From Actinomycetota bacterium (GTDB lineage Bacteria > Actinomycetota > Geothermincolia > Fen-727 > Anoxymicrobiaceae), in the NCBI GenBank assembly GCA_003154635.1, contig PMDX01000079.1, positions 559 through 12,385 on the forward strand: a stretch of 11,827 nucleotides of DNA, in the 5' to 3' direction. This document shows, one piece after another, positions 1 to 5,296 of the stretch. The notes beneath the pieces were generated by a model that saw only the letters and a list, made by a program, of their open reading frames with translations, was not told the origin of the DNA and searched no databases. Position 1 is the first letter of the stretch. Every line of letters starts with the position of its first letter. The position numbers were made by a program, and so were the translations under genes.

Positions 1-57
1 CCTGTCGAGAGGCGTAAGATACTCCACGGGCGTTGTAAAATCATCGATGGTGCGCAT
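1..57 (-). CDS. 5' end of an unidentified gene, cut by window edge
   Basis: Only the first 19 codons are inside the window. They read MRTIDDFTTPVEYLTPLDR, too little to assign a family. The start is well supported: an AGGAGG ribosome binding site lies at 63-68 on the minus strand, five bases before the ATG at 55-57. The gene follows the acyl-CoA dehydrogenase-like gene by 50 bases on the same strand with no terminator visible between them, so it is probably the next gene of the same operon. A partner in acyl-CoA metabolism is a reasonable guess from position only. Confidence 0.7.
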   Translation of the reverse strand, partial: MRTIDDFTTPVEYLTPLDR

Positions 58-107
58 TAACTCCTCCTGTCCAACACAGTCGCACTCCGCGGCTGGAGCA
101 TCCCGCC

Positions 108-1340
108 TTACAGCTTCTGAAGGTTGAAGTACTGCCTTGCCATACACGTCTGGGCAACCGTCTCCGGGGTGGCGTAAGTCTGCAGCGTCTTTACGTCGCG
201 CCAGTAACGCTCGAGGTTCCACTCGGTCGCATAACCGGCGGAAGCCATAAGCTCCATGGTCCCGTGCAGCGCCTCCATCGACAGGTGGCAGACCTGCTTG
301 AGCGTGGACATCGCCTGGACGTGAAGGCTGCCGCTGCCCGCGGACCCGTAAATGATCGGCCTGGATAGCATCCTTGCGAGGTTATAGGTGAGCAGCCGCG
401 CCGTGCCCGTCTTGCCGCCTATCTCGCCCATGAGCGAAGCAACCAGCGGATTCTCCTTGAACACCTGGCCTTTGCCCTTGATGACGCGTGTATCCCCCCA
501 CTCTCGCAGTATCTCGTGGGAGCTCTGGAGGGCGCCTGCACAGACGGCGGCGCATGCCATGTAGTACCAGGACAGAACCGACCGAACAGCCTCGGAGCCC
601 CTGGCGATGAGCGCCCTTTCGGGCAACTCCACATCGTTGAACTTCAGATCCGCGTTGATACTTGCGGTCAGGCCCGTCTTCTTGAAGCGCTCACCCCTGG
701 CGAGGCCTTTCACCTGACCGGGAACAAGGAGGATACCGGGCTCCCCATTGCCAATGTCACAGACGACTCCGAACAGGCCGGCGGTGGCGCCACAACACTG
801 CGGACGGGCCGGGCCACCGCTGACGACCCAGCCGCCGTTCGCCATTGAGGCCCTGGCCGGGAAATCGAGACCGTAATATGTGGGGTGCTTGCGCGTTTCG
901 AAGCCGTACCCGGGAACGACCAGCGAACAGAGTGTCACCTGCTCGCCACAGAACGACGGAGCGGTCTCATTGAGCAAGCTTTCGTCCGCTTCGCTTGCGA
1001 CCGCAAGAGCGTACTGAAGGGCGAGGGTATTCGCAAACAGAAAACCGATGCCCGGATCCGCGGCTCCGACCTGCTCGAGGAGTACCGTAGCGGTCATCGC
1101 CACGTCAGGCGAATTCATGCCGCCGCCGCCGATGTCCTCCGGAAGGACCAATGCCTGAAGGCCGATCTCTACGAACAACTTCCGCATGGCCGGGAGCAGG
1201 AGAACGTCATAGTCTTCCTTGTGCTCGAGGCGCTTTGACTTTACCTCTTGCTCGGCCCAGGAAGAGACGGTCTGGGCCATGGACCTGTCCGCGTCCAGTA
1301 TCCATTCGATGGGAATCGGGAACAACTCCTGGTACTTCAT
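108..1340 (-). CDS. acyl-CoA dehydrogenase family flavoprotein, catalytic Glu not at usual place
   Basis: A 410-residue protein with the full length and layout of FAD-dependent acyl-CoA dehydrogenases, which oxidise acyl-CoA thioesters to enoyl-CoA and pass electrons to ETF. Seen: a helical N-terminal domain with LPEDIGGGGM (about 66-75), a middle beta domain with FKKTGLTASINADLKFNDVELPE in the usual position before the C-terminal helices (about 219-241), and a C-terminal GYATEWNLERYWRDVK block (about 369-384) matching the family's GY..E...ER..RD signature. The canonical IYEGT segment with the catalytic glutamate reads TYATP (388-392), so alanine replaces that Glu. I see no Glu at the alternative helix-G position used by isovaleryl-CoA dehydrogenase. 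The ATG at 1340 is preferred: AGAGGTGGT lies just upstream, and a good promoter places transcription start near 1403, leaving too little leader for the in-frame GTG at 1394. Family certain; substrate and activity uncertain. Confidence 0.88.
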   Translation of the reverse strand: MKYQELFPIPIEWILDADRSMAQTVSSWAEQEVKSKRLEHKEDYDVLLLPAMRKLFVEIGLQALVLPEDIGGGGMNSPDVAMTATVLLEQVGAADPGIGFLFANTLALQYALAVASEADESLLNETAPSFCGEQVTLCSLVVPGYGFETRKHPTYYGLDFPARASMANGGWVVSGGPARPQCCGATAGLFGVVCDIGNGEPGILLVPGQVKGLARGERFKKTGLTASINADLKFNDVELPERALIARGSEAVRSVLSWYYMACAAVCAGALQSSHEILREWGDTRVIKGKGQVFKENPLVASLMGEIGGKTGTARLLTYNLARMLSRPIIYGSAGSGSLHVQAMSTLKQVCHLSMEALHGTMELMASAGYATEWNLERYWRDVKTLQTYATPETVAQTCMARQYFNLQKL

Positions 1341-1409
1341 CGCACCACCTCTCGGCTTTCGGCTCTCACTGCGACGCTGGCGTCCTTGCACCACGGGAAG
1401 CTCTCTGTT

Positions 1410-1437
1410 TCTATATCCGCAGTGACACGGTTGTCAA
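1410..1437 (-). promoter_or_regulatory. sigma70-type promoter of the acyl-CoA dehydrogenase operon
   Basis: On the minus strand a perfect -35 TTGACA (1432-1437) is separated by 16 bases from a -10 TATAGA (1410-1415). Expected transcription start is near 1403, giving a leader of about 60 bases to the ATG at 1340. This is the strongest promoter match I see in the window. Confidence 0.75.
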
Positions 1438-1511
1438 TAAGATCTCGCTTTATTACGCTGGATAACCACCTCTGTTCCCGCCGGCGTTTGCGAACCTCAT
1501 CTTCGAGAGAC

Positions 1512-1539
1512 GGGACACGGTACCTTTCCGCAGAATACT
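1512..1539 (+). promoter_or_regulatory. weak candidate promoter of the sulfite-oxidase-fold gene
   Basis: GGGACA (1512-1517), a 16-base spacer and AATACT (1534-1539) on the plus strand, about 34 bases before the chosen start. Each box matches consensus at only four of six positions, so this is tentative. Confidence 0.3.
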
Positions 1540-1572
1540 AACTACAAGACAGTGAGACGCGCAGGAGGCAGC

Positions 1573-2169
1573 ATGGACGGCGAGAAATTCGTCATAAGCC
1601 CCGACACTCAAAGGAACGAACGGGTCCCGCCGGGTCAGCGCCTGACGATGAACCTTCCCGTTCTTCAGTACGGAGGCGTCCACAAGATAGATATCTCAAA
1701 GTGGACGTTCAAGATAACGGGGCTCGTGGAGCGCGATCGTATCTTGAGCTTCGATCAGTTCAACGCGCTACCGAAGACCAGCCTGATCGCGGACGTGCAC
1801 TGCGTCACCGGGTGGTCCATGCTTGAGACCAGGTGGGAGGGCGTGAGCAGTTCCGTGCTGAAAAGCCTGGCCACCATCCTCCCGGAGGCGAGATACGCAC
1901 TGGTCCACGGCGCGGGCAACTTCACGACGAACCTCTCGCTTGATGAGTTTTTCGCGGACGATGTCGTCTTTGCCCTGGGGTACGAGGGCAAGCCGATCAC
2001 TCCCGAACACGGCTATCCCGTGCGCCTCGTAGTGCCCAGGCTCTACTTCTGGAAGAGCGCGAAATGGGTAACGGGCGTCGAGTTCATGGACGAGGACAGG
2101 CGCGGGTTCTGGGAATCTCACGGCTACCACAATCACGGCGACCCCTGGACGGAAGAGCGCTACGGGTAA
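1573..2169 (+). CDS. sulfite oxidase-fold molybdopterin-dependent oxidoreductase, single domain
   Basis: A 198-residue protein consisting of little more than the molybdopterin-binding domain of the sulfite oxidase / YedY(MsrP) family. Seen: HCVTGWS (76-82), where Cys77 is the expected cysteine ligand to molybdenum; HGYPVRLVVPRLYFWKSAKW (146-165), the conserved cofactor-binding segment; and the typical tail RRGFWESHGYHNHGDPW (176-192). No twin-arginine or other signal peptide, no haem domain and no dimerisation domain are present, so a cytoplasmic location is likely; the redox partner and substrate cannot be told. The ATG at 1573 follows AGGAGG at 1563-1568; a GTG at 1552 in the same frame lies before this ribosome binding site and is less likely. 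It diverges from the acyl-CoA dehydrogenase operon and stands alone. Confidence 0.9.
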   Translation: MDGEKFVISPDTQRNERVPPGQRLTMNLPVLQYGGVHKIDISKWTFKITGLVERDRILSFDQFNALPKTSLIADVHCVTGWSMLETRWEGVSSSVLKSLATILPEARYALVHGAGNFTTNLSLDEFFADDVVFALGYEGKPITPEHGYPVRLVVPRLYFWKSAKWVTGVEFMDEDRRGFWESHGYHNHGDPWTEERYG

Positions 2170-2171
2170 GA

Positions 2172-2314
2172 ATCTCTACGTCACACACTCCGTTACAGCG
2201 CCGCCGAATTGAGTAATGGTGGTCGGGGGGCCCATCGTTACGACTGGTCTGTCTTGCTCTATCTCCACGATGTGGGTAGCGAGGGAGCCAGCGATCTCTC
2301 GCGTCACGCACTCC
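2172..2314. repeat. imperfect direct repeat of about 20 bases
   Basis: The segments 2172-2191 and 2294-2314 share ATCTCT, then one or two bases, then CGTCACRCACTCC, and start 122 bases apart. Beyond these cores similarity is weak. It may be a decayed tandem repeat unit; no function is evident. Confidence 0.45.
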
Positions 2315-2399
2315 CCGAGCGTTGGGGGGACATCGATCCGTCGCTCGCTCGTCGCTGTCGGTACAGATTCTGGTTTGGGGTGGTGGGCTCGCTCGCTTC

Positions 2400-2427
2400 C
2401 CATATGGGGGCTCCGCCCCCCTTATGG
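2400..2427. other. strong GC-rich hairpin
   Basis: CCATA (2400-2404) pairs with TATGG (2423-2427), and GGGGGC (2406-2411) with GCCCCC (2415-2420), around a TCC loop. There is one unpaired base on the left side and two on the right. No T tract follows on either strand, so it is not a classical Rho-independent terminator, although it lies between convergent transcription units and could slow polymerase. Confidence 0.55.
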
Positions 2428-2513
2428 CGTTCGCGCTTACGCGCTTACTGTCACCCCCCCAATGGAGATCTTCGGTGGGGCCTTCCCCCCGAAAAATGGA
2501 TTTAGACCCCCCT

Positions 2514-2570
2514 GGGTTCGAGTCCCCATTAGAATCAAGGTTGGTGGGGTGAACGAGGGGACTCGAACCC
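2514..2570. repeat. inverted copy of the tRNA-His T-arm
   Basis: GGGTTCGAGTCCCC at 2514-2527 is the exact reverse complement of 2557-2570, the T-arm of tRNA-His. The left copy lies outside the tRNA, 29 bases from the arm it mirrors. The flanks do not complete a tRNA, so it is a fragment rather than a second gene. Confidence 0.8.
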
Positions 2571-2622
2571 CCGACCTCCGGGGCCACAACCCGGCGCTCT
2601 AACCAACTGAGCTACGTCCACC
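2545..2622 (-). tRNA. tRNA-His (anticodon GTG)
   Basis: The minus strand folds into a complete tRNA. The 7-bp acceptor stem is GTGGACG with CGTTCAC (one G-U pair), with the extra 5' G (2622) typical of tRNA-His opposite discriminator C (2548). The D-arm contains AGCTCAGTTGGTTAGAGC. The anticodon stem is CCGGG/CCCGG around loop TTGTGGC with anticodon GTG at 2585-2587. The T-arm contains GGTTCGAGTCC. CCA is encoded (2545-2547). It decodes CAC and CAU codons. Confidence 0.96.
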
Positions 2623-2635
2623 GCGAATACGCGTG

Positions 2636-2670
2636 AAAAAAACCATGGCCTGCCGTGGCGAGCAGGCCAT
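2636..2670 (-). terminator. Rho-independent terminator between the two tRNA genes
   Basis: On the minus strand a perfect 9-bp stem (ATGGCCTGC at 2645-2653 with GCAGGCCAT at 2662-2670, 8-base loop) is followed by GG and seven T residues (A run at 2636-2642 on the plus strand). It would end transcripts arriving from tRNA-Arg. Oddly it lies only 14 bases before the 5' end of tRNA-His, which then needs its own promoter or readthrough. Confidence 0.75.
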
Positions 2671-2673
2671 TTA

Positions 2674-2702
2674 AAGATAGAGCTTTGAGCCATCGATTTC
2701 AA
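2674..2702 (-). promoter_or_regulatory. candidate sigma70-type promoter upstream of tRNA-His
   Basis: TTGAAA (2697-2702), an exact 17-base spacer and TATCTT (2674-2679) on the minus strand. Predicted transcription start is near 2667, at the edge of the terminator hairpin 2645-2670, so a transcript would begin with that hairpin and its U tract before reaching tRNA-His. The boxes match well; the relation to the hairpin is puzzling. Confidence 0.45.
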
Positions 2703-2742
2703 TTGCCACGAGCGTCTTGAATGGAAGGCTTGCGACAGTGAG

Positions 2743-2884
2743 GTTGGCACCCCCGGCAGGACTCGGCCCCACGCTCCTTAAGTCGCGCGGTGACCCCACT
2801 AGTGCGAGTTGGTTGCAGGTTCGAGTCCCGCCGGCGGTTATTGGTGATTGTCTTACGGAGTGTTGGCACCCCCGGCAGGACTCG
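2743..2884. repeat. 23-base direct repeat of the tRNA-Arg 3' end
   Basis: Positions 2743-2765 are identical to 2862-2884, which is the 3' end of tRNA-Arg including CCA and part of the T-arm plus two bases beyond. The copies start 119 bases apart. Duplicated tRNA 3' ends are the usual mark of attachment sites of tRNA-targeting integrative elements, but no integrase is present and only about 100 bases lie between the copies, so at most this is a scar. Confidence 0.8.
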
Positions 2885-2895
2885 AACCTGCAACC
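2811..2895. repeat. inverted copy of the tRNA-Arg T-arm and acceptor strand
   Basis: Positions 2811-2838 are the reverse complement of 2868-2895 (T-arm plus 3' acceptor strand of tRNA-Arg) over 28 bases with two mismatches. The first 18 bases are exact. Together with 2743-2765 this gives three partial copies of one tRNA 3' end in about 150 bases, in alternating orientation. Confidence 0.8.
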
Positions 2896-2940
2896 TATAG
2901 ATTAGAAGTCTATCGCTCTGTCCAGTTGAGCTACGGGGGC
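2864..2940 (-). tRNA. tRNA-Arg (anticodon TCT)
   Basis: The minus strand folds into a complete 77-base tRNA. The acceptor stem is GCCCCCG with CGGGGGT (first pair G-U), discriminator G, CCA encoded (2864-2866). The D-arm contains AGCTCAACTGGACAGAGC. The anticodon stem is ATAGA/TCTAT around loop CTTCTAA with anticodon TCT at 2904-2906. The T-arm is GCAGG/CCTGC. It reads AGA and by wobble AGG, and AGG is heavily used in the genes of this window. No clear promoter was found in 2941-3041. Confidence 0.96.
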
Positions 2941-3041
2941 TGATTGAATACTCTGCCGGCTCCTATCAATTCCGGGGTTGTATCAATTCTCTAATAATAC
3001 GCAGTATACCGGAATACTCGTGCCGCGGAACACCGAACGGC

Positions 3042-3473
3042 CTAACTGCCGCCCCCGGACCCGTGGGGTTCGCTCCAGTCAAGAACGACCGAGTGGCCCC
3101 TCGGGAGATACTGCGGGTCGTCCTCAGCTTTTCTCAAAGGAGGTGGGGGTGGCGGGTTTTGACTGTATCTATGAGCCCTATAGAGGAGAAAAACAAAAGA
3201 ACCCACGTAGGCACCGAGGAACAGCACGGCCACAAGCAGCCACTCGATCGGGCTCAGCCCGAGGAACAGGCTAAATCGTATCGTCGCGTACGCGACGATG
3301 AAAGCTACGAACACGAGAAACGGCCAGCCTTCCCACCACGATAGAATGAGCATCACCAGTGAGATCACCACGACCGGCACTATGCCGAACGCGATATAGA
3401 TAGCGAGCTCGCGTCCAAAACCAAGGCGCTTGAGCGCCTCTCTACGCGGAACGACTTTCGTTGTTGAGACCAC
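3042..3473 (-). CDS. small three-helix membrane protein of unknown function
   Basis: A 143-residue protein I do not recognise. A basic N-terminus (RREALKRLGFGRE, 10-22) is followed by three hydrophobic segments at about 23-45, 51-71 and 77-98. A polar tail then carries six consecutive prolines (107-112) and ends in a Gly/Ser-rich stretch. No catalytic or metal-binding motif is visible. The GTG start at 3473 has AGAGG nine bases upstream, which supports it. It is a lone minus-strand gene between tRNA-Arg and an inverted repeat, and its codon use resembles the neighbours. A genuine gene is likely from the hydrophobic pattern and ribosome binding site; function unknown. Confidence 0.68.
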   Translation of the reverse strand: MVSTTKVVPRREALKRLGFGRELAIYIAFGIVPVVVISLVMLILSWWEGWPFLVFVAFIVAYATIRFSLFLGLSPIEWLLVAVLFLGAYVGSFVFLLYRAHRYSQNPPPPPPLRKAEDDPQYLPRGHSVVLDWSEPHGSGGGS

Positions 3474-3562
3474 GGGTCACTGCCTCTGGTCGAATTGCCT
3501 CAATTGCCCAAACAAGAATATCAAATCCCATACTTACCCCACAAATATTCTCCTTAAGTGCA

Positions 3563-3664
3563 GGGCGAGGGGTACTTTTTTCCGTCGAACTCCGCAGCGG
3601 ACCTGCATCAGACCGATATCGCTCATTCCGCGAGGACCTCGAGGAAAAAACGTACCCCGAGCCC
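3563..3664. repeat. long inverted repeat around a 60-base centre
   Basis: The left arm 3563-3583 (GGGCGAGGGGTAC then six T and CC) mirrors the right arm 3643-3664 with two mismatches and one inserted base, and weaker pairing extends inward. Transcribed from either strand it would form a long stem-loop. It lies directly downstream of the stop codon of the flavoprotein gene ending at 3676, so it may limit transcription or stabilise that mRNA end. Because the T run is inside the stem it is not a standard intrinsic terminator. Confidence 0.65.
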
Positions 3665-3675
3665 CCCTTGCGACC

Positions 3676-5013
3676 CTAGCCTTCCGCGACGATGGATGCG
3701 GCGGCGTCTTCACCACTCCTGAGGGCTCCCTCGACTGAGGAGATCAGGTACATGTACTCGCCTGCCAGGTGCAGTCCCTTGACGTCTCTGATGTTGTTGC
3801 GCTTCAGGACGTACATGGCGGGGAACTGCCCTGGAGACTCGAGGCATATGGCGTCTTTCCATCGCACCACTTCCGCCATCAGGGGCTTATCCGTAGCCGT
3901 GGGGATGAAGCGCCTGACCTCGTCGGTGACTCGCTTGACGAGCTCGGCGTCCGGGAGCGCGATCAGCTCTTCAGAATACCTGCCATAGGAAACGCAGTGC
4001 GAGAGCCCGCAGCCTTTGGGAGCGAGGTACGGCGACTTCTCGCTGCACTCGTTGAGCGCCGGCAGGAAACTCCCGGCGGTCCGCGGCAGCGAAATGGCGT
4101 AGAGCCCTTCGGGCAGAAGGCGCTTTTCCATGGCGAGCATCACGTGGGCGGTCGAACTGTATCTCACGGTCTCGAGCGGCTTGCGGATCGTGTCGGGAAG
4201 ATCCGGCATGATCTTTCTAGCCATTGTCGCCGTCGTCGCGCATACAACGTGGTCAGCTTCCATGAACCCGTCCGCCGTCTCGACGCCCTTCACTACGCCG
4301 TTTTCCATGACCACTTTTTTCACCGGGGTCGAGAGCTTTATAACGTTCTGGTGCTTCTTGTAGAGGGCGGCGGGCAGCGACCCTATACCCCTCTCCATGA
4401 GCTGGAGCCCCTTGTAGAAACCTATCAGGCAGATCAGGTGCGAAATACCGACCTGGTCGGCCTCACCGAGCGTCAGGCTCGCTGCGATCGGGGCCATTGC
4501 CCAGTCTAGAGCCTCGGGACCGCCGTACTGGAGCACGAACTGCTCGACGCTCGTGTCGCCCAGGTCGATCAGGCATGTCGGGTTCATACCATTGAGGTCG
4601 ACGTTTATGAATCGTTTCATCATGGTGTTGCCGACCCTGGCCATCTGTGGGTATACCTTGAAAGGCAAGCCCCTGAACCTGAGGAGTTCGGGAATTCCAC
4701 GCAGCATGTTTGTCGGGCGGCTGGGTGACGGCAGCGGATAGGCCTTGCCGTTTCTCCACAGCGCCACCTTCAGGTCGAAAGGTATCATCTCGCCGCCGAG
4801 GCCGAGCTCTTTCGCGAGCCTGATCTGCGCCTCGCACATGCTGACCATGAACTGGGCGCCCGTATCAAAGATAAATCCATCTTTCTCGTAGCACCTGGCG
4901 CGCCCACCGGCATGGGCACTTGCCTCGAATGTCGTCACGTCGGCTCCGGCTTGTGCCAGAGCATGAGTCGCAGCAAGTCCCGCGGCCCCCGCACCAATAA
5001 CGATCACCTTCAT
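3676..5013 (-). CDS. FAD-dependent oxidoreductase, protoporphyrinogen oxidase/desaturase-like
   Basis: A 445-residue flavoprotein of the amine oxidase superfamily, which includes protoporphyrinogen oxidases and carotenoid desaturases. Seen: the dinucleotide-binding motif VIVIGAGAAGLAATHAL at the very N-terminus (3-19), the second FAD motif FEASAHAGGRA (29-39), the substrate-side EKDGFIFDTGAQF (43-55), and the C-terminal FAD-contacting block GLHLAGEYMYLISSVEGALRSGEDAA. Length fits the family. The ATG at 5013 sits right at the Rossmann strand, as expected; an in-frame ATG 23 codons upstream would add an unlike, Arg-rich extension. Only a weak purine-rich ribosome binding site (GGGAAGGGAAG) precedes it. 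It diverges from a second flavoprotein of the same superfamily; haem genes are absent nearby, so a haem role is not supported. Substrate unknown. Confidence 0.88.
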   Translation of the reverse strand: MKVIVIGAGAAGLAATHALAQAGADVTTFEASAHAGGRARCYEKDGFIFDTGAQFMVSMCEAQIRLAKELGLGGEMIPFDLKVALWRNGKAYPLPSPSRPTNMLRGIPELLRFRGLPFKVYPQMARVGNTMMKRFINVDLNGMNPTCLIDLGDTSVEQFVLQYGGPEALDWAMAPIAASLTLGEADQVGISHLICLIGFYKGLQLMERGIGSLPAALYKKHQNVIKLSTPVKKVVMENGVVKGVETADGFMEADHVVCATTATMARKIMPDLPDTIRKPLETVRYSSTAHVMLAMEKRLLPEGLYAISLPRTAGSFLPALNECSEKSPYLAPKGCGLSHCVSYGRYSEELIALPDAELVKRVTDEVRRFIPTATDKPLMAEVVRWKDAICLESPGQFPAMYVLKRNNIRDVKGLHLAGEYMYLISSVEGALRSGEDAAASIVAEG

Positions 5014-5058
5014 GCTGTTCTTCCCTTCCCGCTTTGAAGCGCGGCGAACGCCAGGCAA

Positions 5059-5072
5059 GAGCGGTGCCGCTC
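5059..5072. other. perfect palindrome in the leader of the minus-strand flavoprotein gene
   Basis: GAGCGG, two bases, CCGCTC. It lies between the predicted transcription start and the ATG of the gene starting at 5013, so it could be an mRNA hairpin or a protein-binding site. Confidence 0.4.
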
Positions 5073-5080
5073 GGTGTCTC

Positions 5081-5105
5081 AATGACCGTCGAAAACGACA
5101 TCATT
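5081..5105. promoter_or_regulatory. candidate operator: inverted repeat at the minus-strand start site
   Basis: AATGA (5081-5085) pairs with TCATT (5101-5105), and GTCG (5088-5091) with CGAC (5096-5099), around AAAA. The element covers the predicted transcription start and touches the -10 box of the minus-strand promoter, where a repressor would bind. Operator function is inferred from position and symmetry only. Confidence 0.4.
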
Positions 5106-5133
5106 CTATAACAGCCCGCCGCCCGACAAGCAA
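5105..5133 (-). promoter_or_regulatory. sigma70-type promoter of the minus-strand flavoprotein gene
   Basis: TTGCTT (5128-5133), a 17-base spacer and TATAGA (5105-5110) on the minus strand. The leader to the ATG at 5013 would be about 85 bases. Confidence 0.6.
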
Positions 5134-5161
5134 GGAATTGGACCGCAACAGGGTTGATGGG

Positions 5162-5197
5162 CTCGGATCGTTTCCGAGGGCAGCAATCTGATATACT
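5162..5197 (+). promoter_or_regulatory. extended -10 promoter of the rightward flavoprotein gene, with palindrome
   Basis: TGATATACT (5189-5197) is an extended -10 element (TG, one base, TATACT); no good -35 box is present, which is usual for this class. Immediately upstream is the palindrome CTCGGA-TCGTT-TCCGAG (5162-5178), placed where a regulator or activator would contact the -35 region. The leader to the GTG at 5297 would be about 90 bases. Confidence 0.5.
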
Positions 5198-5296
5198 CCG
5201 GGCGTTTAACCGCGGCAACGTACGGGATATGTACCGCGCATTCGCGTCGTCGTGTCTCGTAAATGCGGGTGCCTTAAGTGAGAAGGGGGCAGACAC

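Larger units (their letters stand above)
2170..2544. other. intergenic stretch rich in G and C runs and hairpins, no gene seen
   Basis: This stretch separates the molybdopterin gene from tRNA-His. Open frames exist on both strands but have no ribosome binding site, no recognisable domain, and some run into the tRNA, so I do not call them. Runs of four to seven G or C recur at 2225-2230, 2324-2329, 2377-2380, 2406-2410, 2416-2421, 2454-2460, 2477-2480, 2485-2490 and 2507-2512. It also holds an imperfect direct repeat (2172-2191 and 2294-2314), a strong hairpin (2400-2427) and a stray tRNA T-arm-like segment (2514-2527). Confidence 0.6.

Noticed and set aside
2084..2602. Open frames of 75 to 167 codons on both strands around 2170-2600
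   Set aside because: Some overlap tRNA-His or the molybdopterin gene, none has a ribosome binding site or known domain, and their sequence reflects G and C runs.
2535..2905. Short open frames across the two tRNA genes
   Set aside because: They translate tRNA sequence and are artefacts.
2743..2940. Attachment site of a present integrative element
   Set aside because: The tRNA 3'-end duplication is real, but there is no integrase or cargo and only about 100 bases lie between the copies, so only a possible scar is reported.
3769..4509. 246-codon open frame on the plus strand
   Set aside because: It is antisense to the flavoprotein gene 3676-5013, has no domain or ribosome binding site, and such frames are expected from GC-rich codon bias.
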